NCBI GenBank assembly: GCA_029204225.1
Contig: CM055101.1
Location: forward strand, 60,133,811 to 60,197,810
Origin: Diphasiastrum complanatum
Lineage: Eukaryota; Streptophyta; Lycopodiopsida; Lycopodiales; Lycopodiaceae
Length of the DNA: 64,000 nucleotides
Direction of reading: 5' to 3'
How positions within the stretch are numbered: position 1 is the stretch's first letter; each line of letters opens with the position of its first letter. The position numbers and the translations under genes were made by a program. A model generated the notes under the pieces. The model was given only the letters and a program-made list of their open reading frames with translations, did no database searches and was not told the origin of the DNA. Of the stretch, positions 60,421 to 64,000 are shown in pieces.

Positions 60421-61325
60421 TTCATTTCAGCAAAGGCTGATGTCGCGGCCTTCTCACGCTCATCCCATGAACTGTGCAATCAAATTTGACAACGATAGTG
60501 ATTGTGGTAAGTCTATTAGCTGGCAATATTTTCTCCTTATTGGTCTCTTAAGTGCGCTTAAACAAAATCCACTTGCCAAACAAAAGTATTAAGTAATGTC
60601 TTTTTCTATCAATCCTATAAAAGCAATGAAAAGATCGTTAATGAATGCCGATAAATAATCAAAAAATTCTATAACAAAAGCATTATCCACTACTGAATAA
60701 CATATATAATTTAAAAAGTTAAATTTTTTTTAACAAAACAATCATATAGATCTGTTTAATCACCTGATTAGAATTTTAGTACAGATTTGTTAGAATCAAA
60801 ACATGGTAGCTGGCTAGCAGGAGAAGGCCACAGGAGTGTGATATCTTTGTATGATGCATGTGTATCGGACATGGCAAATCATTTGTTACACAATGCAAAG
60901 CAACATACCTACACTCTGGGTAGACACTTGGGATAAGGCCCTAGCCTGGAAAAGCTCATCAATAGAAGTGTCTCCAGGAATCCAACCAGACCAAGGGAGG
61001 TGCTAAGGACTGTAAACCAAACTGTGACAGGAACACTGATGCACCGACAACCAACTACTTTGGAAAGAGATAGAGAAACTATACGCCGGTATAGGCGGCC
61101 TTCATTGGTTGTGGAAATCACATCATCAACATCAAAAAGGTTAGATCCAATGTCCACACCACCACTTGAAGAAACTTTTGGAAATTGCCAGCAGATCATC
61201 GCCAGAAAACGCTAGAGTTCGCACTTTGCTAAGGTGCGAATGGCGTCATGGTGAGGGCATTTATGGACGCCGTCTTCTGGTGGCGAGCGAGATGAGACGT
61301 GTCGGTTCGTGAAATTTGAATTTAG
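60421..61325. other. No gene recognised
   Basis: The minus frame 61199-60909 (96 codons) has one hydrophobic stretch and no known motif. The rest is AT-rich with nothing visible. Confidence 0.4.
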
Positions 61326-61551
61326 GTCCTCCGGTCGAGATTTGACAGAAATGCTCCGGTTGAGATTCGAGAGAATTGCTCCGGTTGTAAATGAACTGAG
61401 TGCTCCGGTTGAGATTTGAACTGAGTGCTCTGGTTGAGATTTGAGTTGAGTGCTCCGGTTGAGATTTGAGCTGAGTGCTCCGGTTGAGATTTGAAAGAAG
61501 TGCTCCGGTTGAGATCATCATTGAAGGGTCCGTTCAAGATCTAACTGAAGA
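61326..61551. repeat. 25-bp tandem repeat array, about nine copies
   Basis: Unit TGCTCCGGTTGAGATTTGA plus six variable bases. Exact 25-bp steps run from 61401 to 61500; flanking copies differ by a base or two in length. The same unit, on the other strand, forms the array at 63271-63455. Because 25 is not a multiple of 3, it is unlikely to be selected as protein repeats. Confidence 0.85.
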
Positions 61552-61779
61552 CTTCGGTCGAGATGTGGTAGGTAGCGGTCCGGTCCAGACTTGAGTCGTG
61601 GAACTCGGCTTGGTAAGGATCGTGAGACCCCGATTGAGAAATGAGCGGCACGTCGGTCAGGACCGAAGTGGGGAGCTCTGTAATGAATGTGTAGGAGATC
61701 TCAGGGCAATTGTTTTGCAACACAGATGAAAGAGATATGTCTTGGTTTAACATTTGTGTAGCTGTGGAATGGCACCAAA
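61552..61779 (-). other. Leader region after a retroelement 5' LTR
   Basis: On the minus strand TTTGGTGCCATTCC follows the LTR end directly, in the position of a primer site. It resembles the site at 24831, though with more differences from the tRNA-Asp consensus. A short open frame runs on (HSTATQMLNQDISLSSVLQN) into the 25-bp repeats. I recognise no gag. Confidence 0.35.
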
Positions 61780-62062
61780 TGTTCACAGATTCTCTGAATC
61801 TGTGAACACGGTTTACAACTTCTTTTGCTTCTATAGTTAGAGTTCTTTATGGTTCTTCTTCTTATTAGAACAGTTACAAAGCAGAAGCGTTACTCAGATT
61901 TCAACATGTATTTCCCAGTCTGTCAGTGGGAGACACAGTTTCGATCCTCAGCTACATGCAGAAACCAACCATGTAACCATCTATAGCTCAAGAGGATCAA
62001 CGTTTTGGAATAGGAAGCAGACCTACCACTACCTACTGAATCAGAAATCAATCAAGAACAAG
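61780..62062 (-). repeat. LTR 3' end (copy A of an inverted pair)
   Basis: Shares 282 bp, with about 15 mismatches, with 63572-63853 in inverted orientation. The minus strand ends with the 27-bp palindrome GTTCACAGATTC-AGA-GAATCTGTGAAC and then CA... TTTGGTGCC, so it is the end of a 5' LTR next to a primer site. The LTR probably continues up to about 62.5-62.95 kb, with TATTTAAGGG near 62470 (minus). Confidence 0.65.
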
Positions 62063-62950
62063 ATTAATACTAAACAAGAAACAAGAAACTAGATTCTTAA
62101 CAGCATTTGACAGTCCAAGAATCAAGAAACACTCATTTCTTGATGCTTAGAATGCCCAAGAACAATCAAGAACTGGAAAGTAAGAGAGTATGCAAGATCT
62201 ACACCACTATTCTAGCCTATTTAGTTTACTTGAATGCTGATTTATACTTATTTAATAAACAAGAAGTGAATTCTAATCCACAACTAAGCAAGATCCTAGT
62301 TAATCCACAATACAAGGAAATCAAGCATGCTCATAGAAACTTCACTCAAGAACATTGCCATGAACAAGGAGCTTAGAAATCATCAAGAACTCGTGGAGGA
62401 TCCTCTTAATTTGCTCAAGAGAACTTGACAATACATTCAAAGCTCCCTCACAAGAGAGGGGAGCCCTTAAATAAGCAAGAAGGCTGCTTGGGTATCATGC
62501 GACCACACTTTCTTGTTTTTTGTATCTAGCCAAGGCACTTGACTTGAATAAGCCATTCAATGAGGTTCTTCTGATTGCCCAAAAAACATTATGCACATAT
62601 CACTCCACAATAGTCTCTCCGTTGACAAGACATGAATGTTCAGTGGGTTGTGTGTTCCCATCTTTTGGACTTCGACAAAAGTTGATCTTGCTGGGACATC
62701 CCTTGTTCGTATGATTTACGTTTTCAAAATTGAACTTCAGCTGTTCAATCCTTCTGTTATCGTCTTCACACCATCTCTACAGACTATCAACCACCATTGT
62801 TACCATACCATTGCGAGCGCCATCACTAAAACCTTACAACCTAACGTCGCCGACAGAATACATCATATTATGAGTCTTTGCATGCTGAGGGGTAGTGTCA
62901 CGCGAGCACCCATCACGCTCCCATTACACTATTGAACATCATCAAAAACA
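62063..62950 (-). repeat. Probable remaining part of the minus-strand LTR
   Basis: Contains CTTATTTAAGGGCTCC (minus, near 62470) as a likely core promoter followed by a CTCTCTTGTGAGG leader, then AT-rich sequence leading to copy A. Upper limit unknown. The short open frames here look like chance. Confidence 0.3.
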
Positions 62951-63270
62951 ACATCACAAAACATTTGTTTTTCGCCCAGTCCATTACTCACACATATCCA
63001 CCTTCACAAAATCACCATCCTTGACAAACACCTCCACTTTCTGATATTCCACTTTCCATCCTTCTTAACCCCACCTCATTATGTGCCCACCTTTTTTTTA
63101 CATCATATTTCATTTGCCACCCACATTCCACACGGTTCTGTCCAACACAACCCACTTTCACACACTTTTCATTCCAAACCCTCCATCTTTCACAACCCTT
63201 TTTCATACAGCATCATACATCCCTCCCCACACATCTTCCAAGCCCTTCTACACTGCCATTTTTTCCTTAG

Positions 63271-63455
63271 TCTCGACCGAAGCCAGTCCTTCTCGACTGA
63301 AACCACTCTTTCCATCTCAACCGAAGCAGGTCCATCCATTTTGACCGACACCGTCTTTCAAATCTCAACCGACGCCAGACCTTCAAATCTCAACTGACGC
63401 CAAACCTTCAAATCTCGACCAACACCAAACCTTCAAATCTCAACCGACGCCCTTA
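63271..63455. repeat. 25-bp tandem repeat array, opposite orientation
   Basis: Units such as CCTTCAAATCTCAACCGACG plus five bases. The reverse complement carries CGGTTGAGATTTGAA, the core of the array at 61326-61551. About seven copies, the last four most regular. Confidence 0.8.
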
Positions 63456-63521
63456 ACATTGTTTGCACTCTCAACCGACTCAGTTTTTTCATAACCTTAT
63501 TTTTTTTTCCATTTCTCCACC

Positions 63522-63564
63522 ATGTCGTCCAATCCCAGTTGTAGTTCTGATGATCCCGAAGCAC
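63522..63564 (+). CDS. Possible first exon, MSSNPSCSSDDPEA
   Basis: An ATG in good context (CCACCATGT) opens 14 codons and stops at a CAC|GTAAGC donor-like site. The 282-bp LTR-end copy starts 7 bp later. A second frame, 63857-63985, reads FQLETKSVNAGLAPKYELAK to a TAA, but no acceptor I tried joins the two in frame. It may be the start of an element-borne or host gene interrupted by the repeat; the evidence is thin. Confidence 0.25.
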
Positions 63565-63571
63565 GTAAGCT

Positions 63572-63853
63572 CTTGTTCTTGATTGATTTCTGATTCATTA
63601 GATAGTGGTAGGTCTGCTCCCTGTTCCAAAACGTTGATCCTCTTGAGCTATAGATGGTTACATGGGTGGGTTCTGCATGTAGCTGAGCATCGAAACTGTG
63701 TCTCCCACTGACAGGCTAGGAAATACATGTTGAAATCTGAGTAACGCTTCTGCTTTGTAACTGTTCTAATAAGAAGAAGAACCATAAAGAACCGTAACTA
63801 CAGAAGTAAAATAAGTTGTAAACCGTATTCACAGATTCAGAGAATCTGTGAAC
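63572..63853 (+). repeat. LTR 3' end (copy B of an inverted pair)
   Basis: Matches 61781-62062 base for base in inverted orientation, about 95 percent by eye, ending in the same 27-bp palindrome (63827-63853). Outside the shared segment the flanks differ at once on both sides, apart from one terminal A. No primer site follows, so this is a truncated or solo LTR end rather than the start of a second element. Confidence 0.75.
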
Positions 63854-64000
63854 AGATTCCAATTGGAGACAAAGTCAGTCAATGCGGGACTAGCACCAAA
63901 GTACGAACTAGCCAAGATGGAGTGTAACAAAATGTTGTATCATCTTCAACAACAGGTAGAGATGGCAGGCGATTCAAATTCATAATTGGTATATCTATAG

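Noticed and set aside
61326-61551. CRISPR-like array
   Set aside because: The 25-bp units are contiguous and have no unique spacers; the genome is plant nuclear.

Overview
The window looks like repeat-rich nuclear DNA of a land plant. The evidence is one intact F-box/FBA gene, Ty1/copia and Ty3/gypsy retrotransposons with plant-type tRNA primer sites, CACTA and hAT transposons, a plant telobox (CCCTAAACCC) and short GT-AG introns of about 95-125 bp. Telomere-like, dinucleotide and tRNA-derived repeats fit too. I cannot name the species. The mix would suit a seed-free plant or another plant with a large repeat-rich genome, but that is inference.

Layout. 1-0.55 kb: array of a 17-bp palindrome, then telomere-like repeat. 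0.58-3.9 kb: broken gene of the DUF7869 transposase-like family. 4.2-5.4 kb: CACTA remnant (DUF4216). 5.6-6.4, 11.7-14.1, 15.9-16.65, 20.0-23.5, 26.9-27.1, 31.0-33.4 and 59.3-59.5 kb: separate copia fragments, several with an LTR. 23.8-25.8 kb (minus) and 37.0-42.0 kb (plus): two gypsy elements of one Athila-like family; the second runs 5' LTR, tRNA-Asp-like primer site, gag with three zinc knuckles, RNase H, integrase, an extra ORF and an internally deleted 3' LTR. 35.0-36.1 kb: the one intact host gene, an F-box protein. 44.2-46.4 kb: hAT element lying between two CT microsatellites. 47.2-49.8 kb: coiled-coil, gag-like pseudogene ending in a purine tract and an LTR. 51-58.5 kb: AT-rich block of small, mostly unrecognised genes, some with clean introns, plus a divergent histone H3-like pseudogene. 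61.3-64 kb: inverted LTR-end copies and two arrays of one 25-bp repeat.

Most coding regions are dead. Several stops are one C-to-T step from CAG or CGA, and primer sites differ from their consensus only by transitions, as expected for decay of methylated DNA.

The part I would look at first is 55.43-56.33 kb. It is a 902-bp gap between a histone H3-like gene (minus) and an unrecognised gene (plus). It holds two mirrored promoter modules (G-box, 11 bp, TATA box) and about ten copies, in both orientations, of an 18-bp motif close to RRTATCGSTYTCRAGCGC.
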